From: Thamnaconus septentrionalis | Taxonomy: Eukaryota > Chordata > Actinopteri > Tetraodontiformes > Monacanthidae | Direction of reading: 5' to 3' | Assembly (NCBI GenBank): GCA_009823395.1 | Contig: CM020507.1 | Location: forward strand, 1,390,001 to 1,454,000 | DNA length: 64,000 nt | In this document: positions 22,966 to 50,776 of the stretch, piece after piece | How positions within the stretch are numbered: position 1 is the first letter of the stretch | Layout: every line of letters starts with the position of its first letter | Notes under the pieces: model-generated | What the model was told of the DNA's origin: nothing | The model's database searches: none | Seen by the model: only the letters and a program-made list of their open reading frames with translations | Program-made: the position numbers and the translations under genes

Positions 22966-24249
22966 GCTGCAACTTCCTGTCCCTGTTGCATCTCAGCACT
23001 GGCCTGTAGCCCCGCCTATTAGGTGCTGATTCGTCCAGTCGTACCCTGAATGGCTGAAAATAGTTCAGACTGTAGCTGTTTGAGATGGATCTGAGAGAAC
23101 TGACACTGATTCTGCTGCCATGGAAGGTGGCCAGACTGTATTTACAGTATGAATTAGTTTGAATGGCCTCGCGGTGACTCATTCTGATGTACTGAAGGAT
23201 CCCAAGATCAACATTCAGCCCTTTTCCATGCCTACAGCTGGTTGCAACCAGCATTGATTTCGATACAATGCTTCAAAGGCTTTTTAAATATACTTTAGTT
23301 TCATCAAGCTGATGGTAAAGGTGAACATTTGGATGCATAAACATCAGCGTGACCTGCTTGAAAAGAGATGAAACTGACAGATGACTGCTACTCTGACCTG
23401 ACAGTGAGTCCTATTAACCCCCAGGCTTGTATGAGTCTCGCTGCTTCCTGCCACCAGGGGGCCATCATGGGGGAATGTGACTGACTGAACAACAGTGAGT
23501 GCAGCTATGCACAGACATGGCAGCTGTAGCCCCAACTGCAACTAAAGTTAAGATTGAACCTCTTTGATGGAGTCACCTGGGGGAGCTCTACTCCTGCCAC
23601 TGTGGCGAGGAGGTCTAGGTGTTCGAGAGGGTCTAGATCTTTGGTCTGGACCTCCTCTACGTTCAAGGACCCCCAGGATGACTTTGTTATGATTTGTCTC
23701 CATAGAAAATACAGTTGATTGTTAACACGCAGCTGTGGTTCCAGCTCAAACGAGCCAAACCGATGGACTTCTGTCATTTTCATGTGATGTCAGTCCAATG
23801 AACATATTTACATGCATCTTAGAAGTTGTGGTTCTGTTTAAAAATCTGTTTCCCAACATGGAGGAAATTGGAATCTATTTAAGCCATGACAAACCTGCTT
23901 GTGTTGCTGTTGAACACGATCAACGAGTTGTGAATAGGTCAGATGGGAAAAATCTCTCCAGCTCCAAACCATACAGTCAGAACAAACTGTGGTGAATGTT
24001 TGGCATTGTTTGCATTGAGATTAGCTGAGGATTAGCTGGTCCTGCTGCGGCCGCACTTAGCTGGTGCCTTCTTTGCATAATTAAGACTTATTTTCAGGTA
24101 TTTTTGAGGTTTAATTTTTCCTTCTTGTTTTTTTTTAAAAGATATTTATCGAGGCTCCGTATGAAGTGATGGCGATCTGAGTGTTTTGTGCTTCGTTTGG
24201 TCTTCGGGTCATACAGTATGTGGCTTTGTTTGCGTATTTCATTCTAAAT

Positions 24250-24430
24250 TGCAGTTATTACCGATAATAAAGTTGTATTGAATTGTATCATATTGTACTC
24301 TATCATATTGTATTTTTTGTATTGTATCTATCATATTGAATCGTATCGTATCATATTGAATCGTATCGTATCATATTGAATCATATCGTATCATATTGAA
24401 TCGTATTGTATCGTAACGTATCGTACTGTA
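24250..24430 (+). repeat. Tandem array of tcatattgaatcgta-type units
   Basis: Repeating words tcatattgaa, tcgtatcgta and attgtatcat form an AT-rich array with units of about 20-25 bases in its cleanest part (24340-24415). Confidence 0.8.
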
Positions 24431-24716
24431 CCATTCAAAGGTTTTGTGCTTGTTTCTGTCATAATTTGCTGCTGCAGTAAAACGAATGGACTGATAGTCT
24501 GTTCCAATTTTACAAAACAGAGGCCCAGTTTAACAATACTGTGGGGTAGAGATGCGGTAAACAGGCTGACTTGGCAGCTATCTAGACGCTCGTGATGACA
24601 ACAATCTCCTGCTTTTTCTCTGGTCATGTGATCCGAACGCGGCCGAGTTGCCGAGGTGAAGAAAGGAAGAAAACACAGGCGCGACTTCACAGGCACAACG
24701 TCAGGTCTGGCAACTT

Positions 24717-24722
24717 TTTATT
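24717..24722 (-). terminator. PolyA signal of crybb3
   Basis: TTTATT on the plus strand, about 125 bases past the crybb3 stop. Confidence 0.65.
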
Positions 24723-24846
24723 CACCACTGAAACATACATGGCACTCCTCACTGGGCACTGAGCCGGGAGTGGATGAGGGCAGAGGGGCAGGCAGTGTCA
24801 GTGGGGGAGGGCAGGGGTGAGGCTGCAGGGCTGTAGGGGGCCCTGC

Positions 24847-26119
24847 TCAGCTGGCTCCAGCGGTGACGGGAGGGGCAGGGTCGGGGTTGGGACTGGGGCT
24901 GGGGTTGGGGTTGGGCTCTGGGGCGGGAGCCGGCTCAGGAACAATGAAACAGCCCCGCTTGTGCCACTGCATGTCCCGCACACGTCGGACCGACTGGATC
25001 TGGGGCACTGGGGCCTCCCAGTCGTTCCAGTGCTTGAAGTCACCCTGTTCAAAGATGAACTGTCGCCCCCTGTAGCCCGGGTACATGTAGCCGACCCATC
25101 TGCACGGGGAGACAAGAGGGTACATCAGGTCAATCAAAGACTCCTGACAGGGAACCAGAAGTATGGGGGTATGCGTTAGGTTTGCCCGACACTCTGACCA
25201 AACTCTGGCCTCCAGTTTTCATTTTGCACGTTTACAGGCGTGGACGGGTGGCTTGTAAATCCCATTCCATTGATGGAATGAGCAGTACGGAGGTGTAGCC
25301 AGAGCACGGACAGACCCAGGAGCAGGCGGGAGGGAGGCTCTTACGTTCCGTTGACGGCCTTGACGCTTGCAACGCGATCCTGGAAGCCGTGGCCCCACAA
25401 ACTGGGCACGTCGTCATCCACAATCTCTATCTTCCTCCCGTCGAAGCCCGGGTTATCGTACAGTTGCAGCTTGTGATCGGCACCATCCTGGGGAGGGGAA
25501 AGAGGGAAGGAGAGAGCTCACCTTCACCAGGTCTCTGGATGGAAAGAGGAAAACCAAGGAGGAGAACTGGACTCACCACTTTGAGGGGCCTCAGAGACAG
25601 GAGGGTGTAGCTGCTCTGGTTGTTGGTCCAGGTGTCCCAGCGAGGGTACTCGCCTTTCTCCAGGATGAACTGCTCGCCCGTGAAGCCATGTCGCTCGTAA
25701 CCCACCCAGCTGCAAAGCACAGTTCGGCCACCAAAACGTGAACAGACGGACAAAACAAAGGAAGGGCTTCCTGCTGCGGGCGGTCTGGGTGGAGGAGGAA
25801 GGTCGTGAAAGACGATGGAACTCACGGTCCCGACTCCACGATGACGGATCCGACCTTCTTCAGGCTGGAGTCTGTCACGTCTTTACACTCAGCAGAAAAC
25901 TCCCCTTTGCAGCCCTGGAAGTTCTCAAACTCAAACAGCAGCACCTGGAGCGGCACAGAGAGAGAGAGAGAGGCGGAGTTTAGCCAGGTGAGGAGCCCTG
26001 GAGGCGGGGCTATACCTGGCTGGAGGAGCAGAGGACTGCGGTACCTTGTACGTGGCTCCAGCTCCACCCTGGCTCTTCCCAGCAGCCAGCTGCTCCGGGG
26101 CGCTCTGCTGCTCCGTCAT
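24847..26119 (-). CDS. crybb3: Beta-crystallin B3 with an added C-terminal Pro/Asn/Ser tail
   Basis: Five coding exons, 26119-26045, 25944-25826, 25709-25577, 25487-25345 and 25099-24847, join in frame to 723 bases, 240 residues (human CRYBB3 211). The N-terminal arm [20 protein letters not shown] matches the CRYBB3 pattern. The four Greek keys follow: [56 protein letters not shown] and [20 protein letters not shown], then [14 protein letters not shown]. The protein does not stop there: about 30 extra residues rich in Pro, Asn and Ser ([15 protein letters not shown]) precede the stop. It is a structural lens protein. CRYBB1 is an alternative because that paralogue has Pro/Ala-rich arms, but those are N-terminal and its core differs. 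Confidence 0.93.
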
Positions 26120-26290
26120 CCTCCTGTTCCACTGCTCCTCCACTGTGCAACACACACACACACACACATTGCAGACACACAACCACAACAAGTGTGTTAT
26201 TCTCTCCTTTTTTGTCGCTTTTCAGTTTTTGCTTGTGCTAAAACGTCGGAAGTCGGAGCATCTGAAGGCGGTTGGTTCTCCATCCGACCC

Positions 26291-26292
26291 GC

Positions 26293-26331
<39 letters not shown>
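26291..26331 (+). repeat. CTG trinucleotide repeat in crybb3 intron 1
   Basis: About 13 CTG units in the intron between the non-coding and first coding exon. Confidence 0.9.
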
Positions 26332-26350
26332 GCCACCGACGGGCGTTTAC

Positions 26351-26460
26351 CTGTGTTTGCCTGCCGAGCGGTCGGGTCCGTCCGTGTTGGTGCCACTTGG
26401 TGTTTGCTGGGGTCGGGCCATCGGAGGGCATGGGCGAGGGAGGGGGGGTATTTATGGTTT
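26351..26460 (-). promoter_or_regulatory. crybb3 promoter and non-coding first exon
   Basis: On the minus strand CATAAATACC (plus-strand tatttat at 26449-26455) is a TATA-like box. About 100 bases downstream the donor ACACAG/GTAAAC at 26351 would close a non-coding exon. The next exon starts after tgttgcacag near 26144 and carries the ATG at 26119. This mirrors the crybb2 layout. Confidence 0.6.
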
Positions 26461-26499
26461 ATTTCTGGCCACAGCAGCAGAAAAGGTCGGAGCTGTCGA

Positions 26500-27680
26500 T
26501 GCAGCAAGTCTGTCGCTCACATTGTGTCCGTCACGCTGCCTCTCAAAAGGCAGCAGCTGTGTTGGCACACGCTGCCCTGGCTGTCCGCCTGGCAGCCGCC
26601 GAGCGCTGTGTGCGGGCCGCGGTGAGCGCGAGCCAAGAGGATTCAGCAAAGAGCCCCGCTCAGCACAAACACACGCACGCACACACACACACAGCACACT
26701 TTGCACCGACTTACTTTTTTTTTTTTTTTTTTTTTAATGCGTGTGTGTGTACAAGCACACACAAATCTTGACCTTGAACTTTAACCCCGATCACTAGGGG
26801 TGCAACGAACAGTCAACGATTAAAAAAATCGACTACAAAATTTGTCGGAGATGAATTTAATTGTCAACTATTTGTTGGTTACGTCATCACACTTTGTGTT
26901 TTTTGTGGCACGGAGGACAAATAAGAGGGTTTTTCCTGAGCTGAGTCGTGAAGGGGTGAGTGGCCTGGCTTGTTGACTGTTTCTACGATCGCTGACCAGT
27001 TGACAGTTAAATTAGTCGTTGGTTGCACTGGGCCCACCGACCACAACCTAGAGATGAAGATTTGAGAGCGACGGTCCCAACAAGGCTGTTTTTACACAGA
27101 ACCAGTCAGTTCTTGACCAACATGGTCATAAATTAAGCAAATTGAATTGATAAGGTATGAAAGTATATGAGTACATCATAACAATTTACAAGCAAAAAGT
27201 CACCACAGTGTCTGTGAAATCTTTATTTTTAGGTTTTATGAAAAACGTGACACATCATGGATGTGTCTCTCCAGAGGCTACAGAGCATCTAAAGCCAAGA
27301 CAGATGTTGCTGCCCCCTTCAGACTGGCTGCAGAATTACTTATTAACCCCTCCCCCTTACACACTGGCGAACCAAAAACTCATAATTAATTCTAATAAGT
27401 TATTTAAGGTGCATGAAAAGGGCGGGAAATTCAGCCTGCGTGTTTGAGCCCTCTCCATTCTTCTTGTTCACGATGTTCTGGCTTCACTTGGGGGAAGATC
27501 TCTTCCCAGCACAGTGGAAGTCACTCAGCCAGGCGAGGGCAAGGTTTTTATTGCTCAACTTCACAGACAACCAGCCATGAAACATCAGTCGGCATCTCTG
27601 TGTTCTCTCTCGGAGGCTAACTGCTCTGAAAAAGAAGGAAAACACCAGCCAGACACCAGACTCGTGTAGCTCAAGTAAAT
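26500..27680. other. Intergenic DNA between crybb3 and the KIAA1671 3' end
   Basis: Includes a CA run (26681-26692), a T tract (26715-26735) and a probable old transposon at 26797-27035. No gene-like ORF. Confidence 0.55.
26797..27035. mobile_element. Possible decayed hAT-like element
   Basis: Left end taggggtgcaacgaacagtc faces a right end attagtcgttggttgcact, an imperfect inverted pair around gtgcaacga. Ends of this form occur in vertebrate hAT elements. No clean target duplication was found. Confidence 0.4.
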
Positions 27681-27686
27681 TTTATT
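27681..27686 (-). terminator. PolyA signal of KIAA1671 homologue
   Basis: TTTATT on the plus strand, about 1.0 kb past the stop at 28718. The 3' UTR between contains CA runs near 28195-28240 and no other gene. Confidence 0.5.
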
Positions 27687-28717
27687 AAGAATTTATCTCA
27701 CTTTAGGACACTGGCCAGGACAACACAGTGTGATATACATCTTTATGTTCAGGTAATAAAAAAAAGAAGAAGAAGACCACAACAGACAAAAAAAAAACCC
27801 CACCTACATTCTTTAAAGTGTGAGTGTGTGTTTGTGTGTGCGTGTGTGTGAGCTGCAGTGCATCAGTGACAAAGTGCTTTAGAGAAGACTGAAGGGGGCG
27901 CTGCAGGAGGACGACAGACAGCAGGTGCAAACTGCTGCCGTCAAGCGTCCCAAATAATAACAACAGCTTGGAAGAAAGAAAAAAAAATGCAGCAGAGCAG
28001 CAGAAACCAGCAATTTGGTTTGAGGGTTTTAAGTGTTGACAAAAAACGACAACACAAAGAGAAAAGAAAAAGAAACGACACTCGATGAGTTATGGCTTCT
28101 ACTTGACATCTACAATCGATCCAGCAGCGGCTGCTGACGAGCTGATTAGTGTTTTTAACCAGGAGTGCTTTTGTGCCGACAGTTCATGATTGACACACAC
28201 ACACACACACACACGCACACACACACACACGCACACAGACACGCACGCTACGTCCTGACACACCAGAAGCAGCTTCCCGACGCTGCCACACGGGGGCTTT
28301 GTGGTCCCACAGGTTCCTGAAATGTGACAGGAAGTCGCTGCCTCGTCACCCCCCCTGACTGACTGAGAGCTCCCCCCGGAGGCCAAACATGAAATGAGTA
28401 AAGCAGCCATGTTTTACCGTCTCCTTGTCGCTTGTACTGTCAGTAAGATAGAGACCGTCTCTTTAGAAGAAAAAGGCACCATGCACATTGTTGTTTTTTT
28501 TTTTGCGTTTTGAGTTTTTGTTTTGTTTTTTTTTTCAGCCCGGAGGAAAAATGTACAAATCCCGTCTGGAACCAACGTTAAGGCTTCGGTTTCCGTCCGT
28601 CAAGGCCACCTGGAGGAGACGAAGGGACAGTTTGGGGGTTGGAAAACCCTGAAGATGATTTTTTTTCTCTCCGCTGATGTCGACGTGCGAACTTCTCACC
28701 TCACTTCTCCGTCTTCT

Positions 28718-44462
<15,745 letters not shown>

Positions 44463-44660
44463 GATGGAGAAAATGTGGAGATGGAAATGGAGATCACTGC
44501 CATGTTTTTGCCATTGGTCACAAATTACAACCTTTTGGGAAAACATTGTCAGAATTCTGTCTGGCTGAAAACTGCGATTGAAATATGGAGCAGCTGACTC
44601 ATCAGATGAGGACCAGAGAGGAGCAGCGTCGAGGACAATGGGAGAAGTTGACTGTTTATA

Positions 44661-45025
44661 CAGGTACTACCCCCAAGTAAAAGTTGTTTTAATTTGGCAA
44701 TTTAACATCAAAGATGAAAGCAACAAATTTTATTGAGCCATTCCACGCAAATTGACATCTCAAGCAGTTCCTTGTTGTCACTTTGCTGATTAAGATTTTC
44801 ATCTTATTAAAACCACAAACCCACAAACTCAGAAAATTATTATAAAATTTGAGGGGTTTTTTTTAAGCTGCAAGACCTGATCAGCAAAATCCAAAGAAAT
44901 AAAAACTTGAAATATATTGATTTGCATATTATTCCTTTATATAATATGTCAAATTCACCTTTTAAGTTGAATTGCAGAAATATTACAACCTTTTCAGGGT
45001 ATTCTAATTTTCTGGGTAGTACCTG
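44661..45025. mobile_element. Tc1/mariner-type MITE, copy 3
   Basis: A 365-bp copy flanked by TA. The left inverted repeat has lost about 15 bases (caggtactacccccaagtaa), while the right end (attttctgggtagtacctg) is intact. It lies about 200 bases upstream of the KIAA1671 start codon. Confidence 0.8.
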
Positions 45026-45029
45026 TACA

Positions 45030-45791
45030 TCAACTTTCACACTGATGCTAGTATAGAACAAACTGTGGAGGCATCACGACAACCCAGTGTGTTATTGTCT
45101 TGGAGAGGACTTTACACAGCAAATTCTGTGGATTGTGTGAGAAAAAAAATCACTGTCTTCCACCAATATTAAGAAGGAATATTGAGGAAAAAACACCGAC
45201 GGTCCAACCAAACCCTCCGTCACCTGCAGCAGGTGATTGAACCGACTGACACGACAGCCGAGGAGCTGCACCCGAGTTCACAGGGCATCTTTTTATGAAG
45301 TAATATTATGGCCTGTCGCAGGTTATTACTGACACGTGCACAGCCTGTGGGTGGCTGGGGGGGTTGGGGGGGAGGGCGGGGCCTGGAAATAGGAACCTGT
45401 ACGCCGCCACAGTGCCATGTTGCAACACAGGCAAATGAAGCAGCAGCAGCGGCAGGTGGAAAGTCACAGCTCCACCCACTGGCAGGCGTTCACCTTTATC
45501 TCAAATATGATTCCACACAATCTGATCTGATAACATTGATCACATCCATCAGTGGTTTCCCAGCCGATGCAGGCAGACGACAAAAAAAAAAAACAAAAGA
45601 AAGTTCCGGGACTCACCTGAGGAGGTGTCAACCGTGGGCTGCGGGGCACTGACTGGTGTCGCAACGGAGCCGAGACGTCATGCCATGCAGGTGGGAGGGG
45701 CCTAAAGGAGCAGGCAGGACGCAGGGGATCACCGTCTGTGCTGGAGGGGAAATCACAGCACAACGCACAAGTCTGCGTCAACACACTGTCG

Positions 45792-45834
<43 letters not shown>

Positions 45835-45878
45835 GAGAATGTGGCTGGCATGATGTGATTACCCTGCAAACACAGACA

Positions 45879-45909
<31 letters not shown>

Positions 45910-45950
45910 TCTCGCTGAAAGAACGCAGCAGAAAGTCATTACCTGAGCGT

Positions 45951-46007
<57 letters not shown>

Positions 46008-46283
46008 AGTCCGTCAGCAGCACCTACACACGGTCCCGTCTGAGTGACACGTCACCGGCTGGTGTTTGTGTCGTCAGATGAGAGGCGGACGGACGTTTGT
46101 CCAAAGTGTAAAAAACAGGAAGAGAAGAACAGGAAAGGCCTCCTCTCTGCTGGAACGCCAAACTGGAACCACAACACCGGTGTTGTGTTGCACCGAGTCT
46201 ACTTCGACACCAGGAGCCACAAGAGGGGGTTGGGCTGGGTTGGGCTACACAACATCTGGAGTGTGAGAAGAACCAGTGTGACC

Positions 46284-46317
<34 letters not shown>

Positions 46318-46814
46318 CCTCATCCTCGGGGGCAGAAGAAGAAGAAGAAGAGAAGAAGAAAATACTGGGTTGGTGACCTGGTTCCTCAGGTTACACAAAG
46401 GGAAATTTACCCAGCAGGCAACTCGACATTGCGCCGAAACAACGAGTTGAGTTCGGCGGTGACGCGACAGCGACGTCAGGGTGGGGGGGGTGGGGGGGAC
46501 TACTTTGTGACGGATCGCAGCCTCCCGCAGGTGTTGGCGGAACAGGATGTGGAGCAGCCTGAGCGCAGGTGCGACGCCGACTCGGCCTCTCGTCCAAAGG
46601 TGGAGGTTATATAACGTGACAAGCACGGGGGTGGGGGGGACGACGACACAAAGAACGCACTTCCACCTGTGCGTGGTGTCGAGTCGGCAGGTCGTGATTC
46701 CTTGCTGTTGAGTTGTTTTCTCAAATGTCTCAAAGGTTTTTTTTTTTTGGGGGTGGGGGCTTTTCGAGGTCCAGCAGTGACAGAAGTTTGCACCTGGTTC
46801 CATGAGAGTGGAGA

Positions 46815-46852
<38 letters not shown>

Positions 46853-47180
46853 AAGTCCTTGATAACAGTAAAAAAGTTGGAAGGAGTGGAGGATTAGGAT
46901 TATACTTATGATTACAGAACTGAACTGTCGCATTAAGATGCATTTATCGAGGGTAATCAAAGACTTTTGGAAGGGATGGGCACCATAAAACCTGACTGTA
47001 CCGGGCGGGAAGACATATTCACCTGTCAGTCAGGTATCCTCACACTTGACATGCGCACACCAACCAACACGCACCTTAAATTCAGCTATGCCACAATTAA
47101 AAACAAAACCAACATTGAAACAAGCAGTTTAAAAACAAACCAACAAAAACAAAAAACAGACTTCTCCTCCCAGTTCGGAC
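45030..47180. other. KIAA1671 upstream or 5' intron region
   Basis: Microsatellites dominate: CA runs at 45796-45831, 45879-45908, 45952-46003 and 46819-46850, an ATC run at 46287-46313 and a GAA run near 46336-46360. No coding exon recognised. Confidence 0.55.
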
Positions 47181-47189
47181 CTACTCCTC

Positions 47190-47730
47190 CCACTGGACCG
47201 AGGCGGACCCCAACGGAGCCAGGTCGAGTTTTAGAGAGACACTCAAGGCGTGAAATCAAACGCACAAATTGAACGGCGGCGGCGGTGATGCCTTCAGGGA
47301 ACACATGGAGCCAAAAGCTGTCGGTTGGCAGGGGAGCTTACCGACCGACAGCTCGACGGCTAAGTGGCGGCGAGCTAACAACTCAACAAGTGGCAAAATG
47401 GAAACAGTGGCCGAACCTGTTTTTCCCTTTCCCCCCCCTCTCGACTGTGAGTTGTTCTTCTTCTTCCTGTTTGATCCCGACTGGAGACAACTCACCGAGC
47501 GAGGGAAGTCTGCCGCTGCTCCTCCTCTGCTGTCGTCGAAAGTACTTCAAACTACACGCACACGAATACAACGCAAGGAAAAAAGAAATCGTCAAGGTAA
47601 CTTGACGGGATGTTTGCGGGTGGTGACACTTGGTGTTCAGTGGTGCTGCTGCTGCTGCTGCGGTGGCGGCGGCTAGCCGATAGGCTAACTAGCTGGTTCC
47701 GCTGGCTGGCTGGCTGGCTGGCTGGCTGGA
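47190..47730 (-). promoter_or_regulatory. Possible promoter or 5' UTR exon of KIAA1671
   Basis: A locally GC-rich stretch with CG dinucleotides (ggcggcggcggtgatg, ctccgagcgaggg-like words) and a GGCT run at 47704-47727. It lies upstream of KIAA1671 and downstream of rnf10. No splice donor to the coding exon could be assigned, so the call is weak. Confidence 0.25.
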
Positions 47731-48406
47731 TATCCCGTCTCAGGTTGCACTGTTGTTGACAGGCTGGACTAGACAGCAGCTCAACGAGCCGCCTCGCTGC
47801 TTAGTCTCCGAGGGCGGAGTCAAGCTGGGTGGCACAACACCACGCTTCCGGCTTGTACTTTTCAGAATAAAAGACGGAACAAACATGCCGAGGAGTCAAG
47901 TATGTCGACCTTTGGGCATGTCTGAAAAGGATGTGGACTCCCATTGTAGTTTAGTCTCAAAGGTTAGCAATAAAAACCAAACGCAACTCAATACAGGTAT
48001 TGGAAACAATATGTAAGGAGAAAGAAATATAAATATTCAAAAAGGGCACGTCCGTATTTTTTTTTTGTTTTGAAGCCTAACCATCGAAACTTCCGGTTTA
48101 TTTCGTTTATAAGGTAAATATTTGTTGCTTCACGTGACACAGTGGGGATAATCCCATCACAGTCCTGACCAATAGGATCATTTCTGTTCAACTCCAGTGC
48201 CAGCTAACCTGAACCAGACAGTTGCAAGAGAACACACCAGCAATATAACCATTTCCCCCCTCTTGTATGAACATCTTTTACTCCTTTCATCTTTTTAGAT
48301 TTGCTAAATTGCCCTCGTGAGGCAATGTCTGGTCAGCATCACCTGGTCACCATTTAAAATCAGAAAAAAAAATGACAGAAGATCCAAAAACTGAGTGCAT
48401 ATTTTT

Positions 48407-48412
48407 TTTATT
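48407..48412 (-). terminator. PolyA signal of rnf10
   Basis: TTTATT on the plus strand about 715 bases past the rnf10 stop; the 3' UTR between shows no gene-like sequence. Confidence 0.45.
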
Positions 48413-49124
48413 ATTTGGACAGATCAGGATCTGCTCCCTAGTGGCTAAACTTTGCTCAAAAAGTAAAAGGGTGAAGTTGAGAACCTTCCACCAAAATGAT
48501 TCTCAGTCATTCCTTGAACTTCTGCTTCTCTGCACGCAGCAGCAACACTGACATTTAGCTGGTGGTGGGGGGTGGGAGGATGTCCAACTCAAAGGTTAGT
48601 AGACATTTGGAAACTTAGGTTGACTCTGTGAGTTCTGTTGGAGCAGCACGACCCTCCGTCCGTCTCTGATGCTATACTGCGCCTCCACATCCTCACAAAG
48701 GTGTCACAACATTACAGATTCATGCCGTAGTTAGAAGATAGCAGAAGATCCACGCCGCTGATGGAAGTCCACGTTATTATGAATGACAAGCTGTTAAAGG
48801 GGGGGTGGGGGAATCTGCATGAGTGTTTGAGGTTGGGTGGTATCTGAGCAGCCTGGAGAGATTCGCCGGCGCCCCCTGTCTGCTGCAGCTGGCTGACTGC
48901 TACTCTGCTGAAAGCACCACACAATCATCTCGTGGACGCCAATACTCCACCAGAGCCGAGAGCAATCAAGGTGTAGCTGCACAACCACCAGAGAAGAAGA
49001 AAGACATAGCAGCATGACCTTTGACCTAAAAACCTAAAGCTTAAAGTTCCAAAAGAGCCCTGACGCTGACAGTGGGAATATCAACTGGGGGGGGGGGGTT
49101 AGGAGGCGTGAACTGGAGGGTCCT

Positions 49125-50744
49125 CTACTTTGTGTGGACCATGGAGGTGCTGAACAGGAGCTTCTGCTTCTTCTTCTTCTTCTTGCCTCCTCTCTCCTCT
49201 GAAAAACAACGACATGAACAATGAGCTGAACAGCAAAGGCAAAAAGCATCCCTGCTGTTGTTACTGAGGGAGAATGAACTGGCCACAGACCTGGCTCAAC
49301 AGGTGCCTGTGGCGGCGGAGCGCCCCCAGTGTCCAGCTGCAGCAGTGCCCTCTCGAAGGCCTGGCTGAAGGAGTTCTGGAAGTTGGGAACAGGGACCCGG
49401 TCGGAGCCGTCGCTCTCTCCGTCGCTGTCTGCCGCTGGCGGAGCGAGCAGCTGGTCTGAAAGACGGTAAAGTGACGTCAGGAAACAAACAAACAAAAAAA
49501 AAAAACCTGGTCTGACTGGAAATCTAGTATAATAATAAATTCAGCTCAGCAAACTCCATATATATGAACTACCAGTCAAGTTTGGACACACCCTGTGAAT
49601 TGGATGTCTTTTCTTTCATTCTCATGACTATTGACATTGTAGTTTGTCGCTGAAGGCATCAAAAGTACGTATGAACACACATGGAATTACGGAGGAAACA
49701 AAGTGTAAAATAACTCAAGCATGTTTTATATTTCAATTCTTCAAAACAGCCACCTTTCATAAAAAAGCATATTTAGTTATTGAACGTGTTTTTCTTTGCT
49801 GAATAATTACACATATCTTGTTCATATATTTGATGTCTTCGATATCTGCAGTGTACAAAGTTGTAAAGATAAAAAAAAAAAAAGATTTGCATGAGAAGGT
49901 GTGGTCCAAACCGTTGACTGCTAGTGTAAACTGAGGGAAAGAGTTAAGGGAATAATCTGCCCTCCCAGATCAGTGGTATGCGAGCCACTGTCAAGTCTCA
50001 CTTGCGATTGGCCATTGGCCCAGAGACACAGGGACTTTTAAAATAACCAAGTTTTATTCTTTGGTTTCTTGAAGCCGTTGGTTCGGCAAAGGAGTGATTC
50101 ATTTTATTTTGAAAGGCCCAGCGGGGGATGAAAAACTAGAATAAAGATCAATCAGTTTCAGCAACGGCCTCTAATACTTGAACTGTTTGTGGTTTTCGCA
50201 CCTTTCTTTGGAGCGCTCCTTGGCCCCGCCTCCGCCCGGGCTCTCCCGTCTCTCAGCATCTGTGTGTGCAACAGAGGACGAGTCAAACTCGACGCTTCAC
50301 CTCGACGACTGTGTGCGTACATCATCATCATCTTCTTACACACACACCTGTGCGAAGGACATGCAGTGGGAGTCGTCCTCCATGCTGCCAACAGGGGGCG
50401 ATGAGCACTGTCCGTTCAGCAGCGGGAAGCTGGTCCCCTCTGAAAGAGAAGATGAAGGCCATGGATGTATTATAAGAACTGGAGACCAGACTGGCAATAT
50501 GGCCAATTTCTTTTATCCCCCCAGTGGCCACTCGAGGTACTGAGGCAAAAATAAAATCCACTGGCCCCATTAGGACCTACCAGGTGATGGGCTGCTGCTC
50601 AGTGGGGACGGGGGGACCAACAGGAACTCAGGCTGTACGGGGGGGCTGCTGTGATACAGCGGAGGAGAGCCAAAGGCTGGAAACTGCTGCAGGTTTTCCA
50701 GCCCGATGTGGACCTCAGGAACTGTGGGGGAGAAATGTTGGTCA

Positions 50745-50776
<32 letters not shown>

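Larger units (their letters stand above)
21700..24700. other. Intergenic DNA between crybb2 and crybb3
   Basis: No convincing exon in 3 kb. It holds C-rich and GGT-rich low complexity (21720-21830, 21935-21980), a GTT run (22120-22157), a copy of a dispersed repeat (about 22785-22965) and a degenerate short-unit array (24250-24430). The frames seen here lack any family signature. Confidence 0.6.

Noticed and set aside
25805..26737. 310-codon plus-strand frame opposite crybb3
   Set aside because: Antisense to crybb3 exons and its promoter, passes through a CTG repeat, and has no homology signal.
46024..46848. 274-codon minus-strand frame
   Set aside because: Spans CA, ATC and GAA microsatellites and lacks any family pattern.
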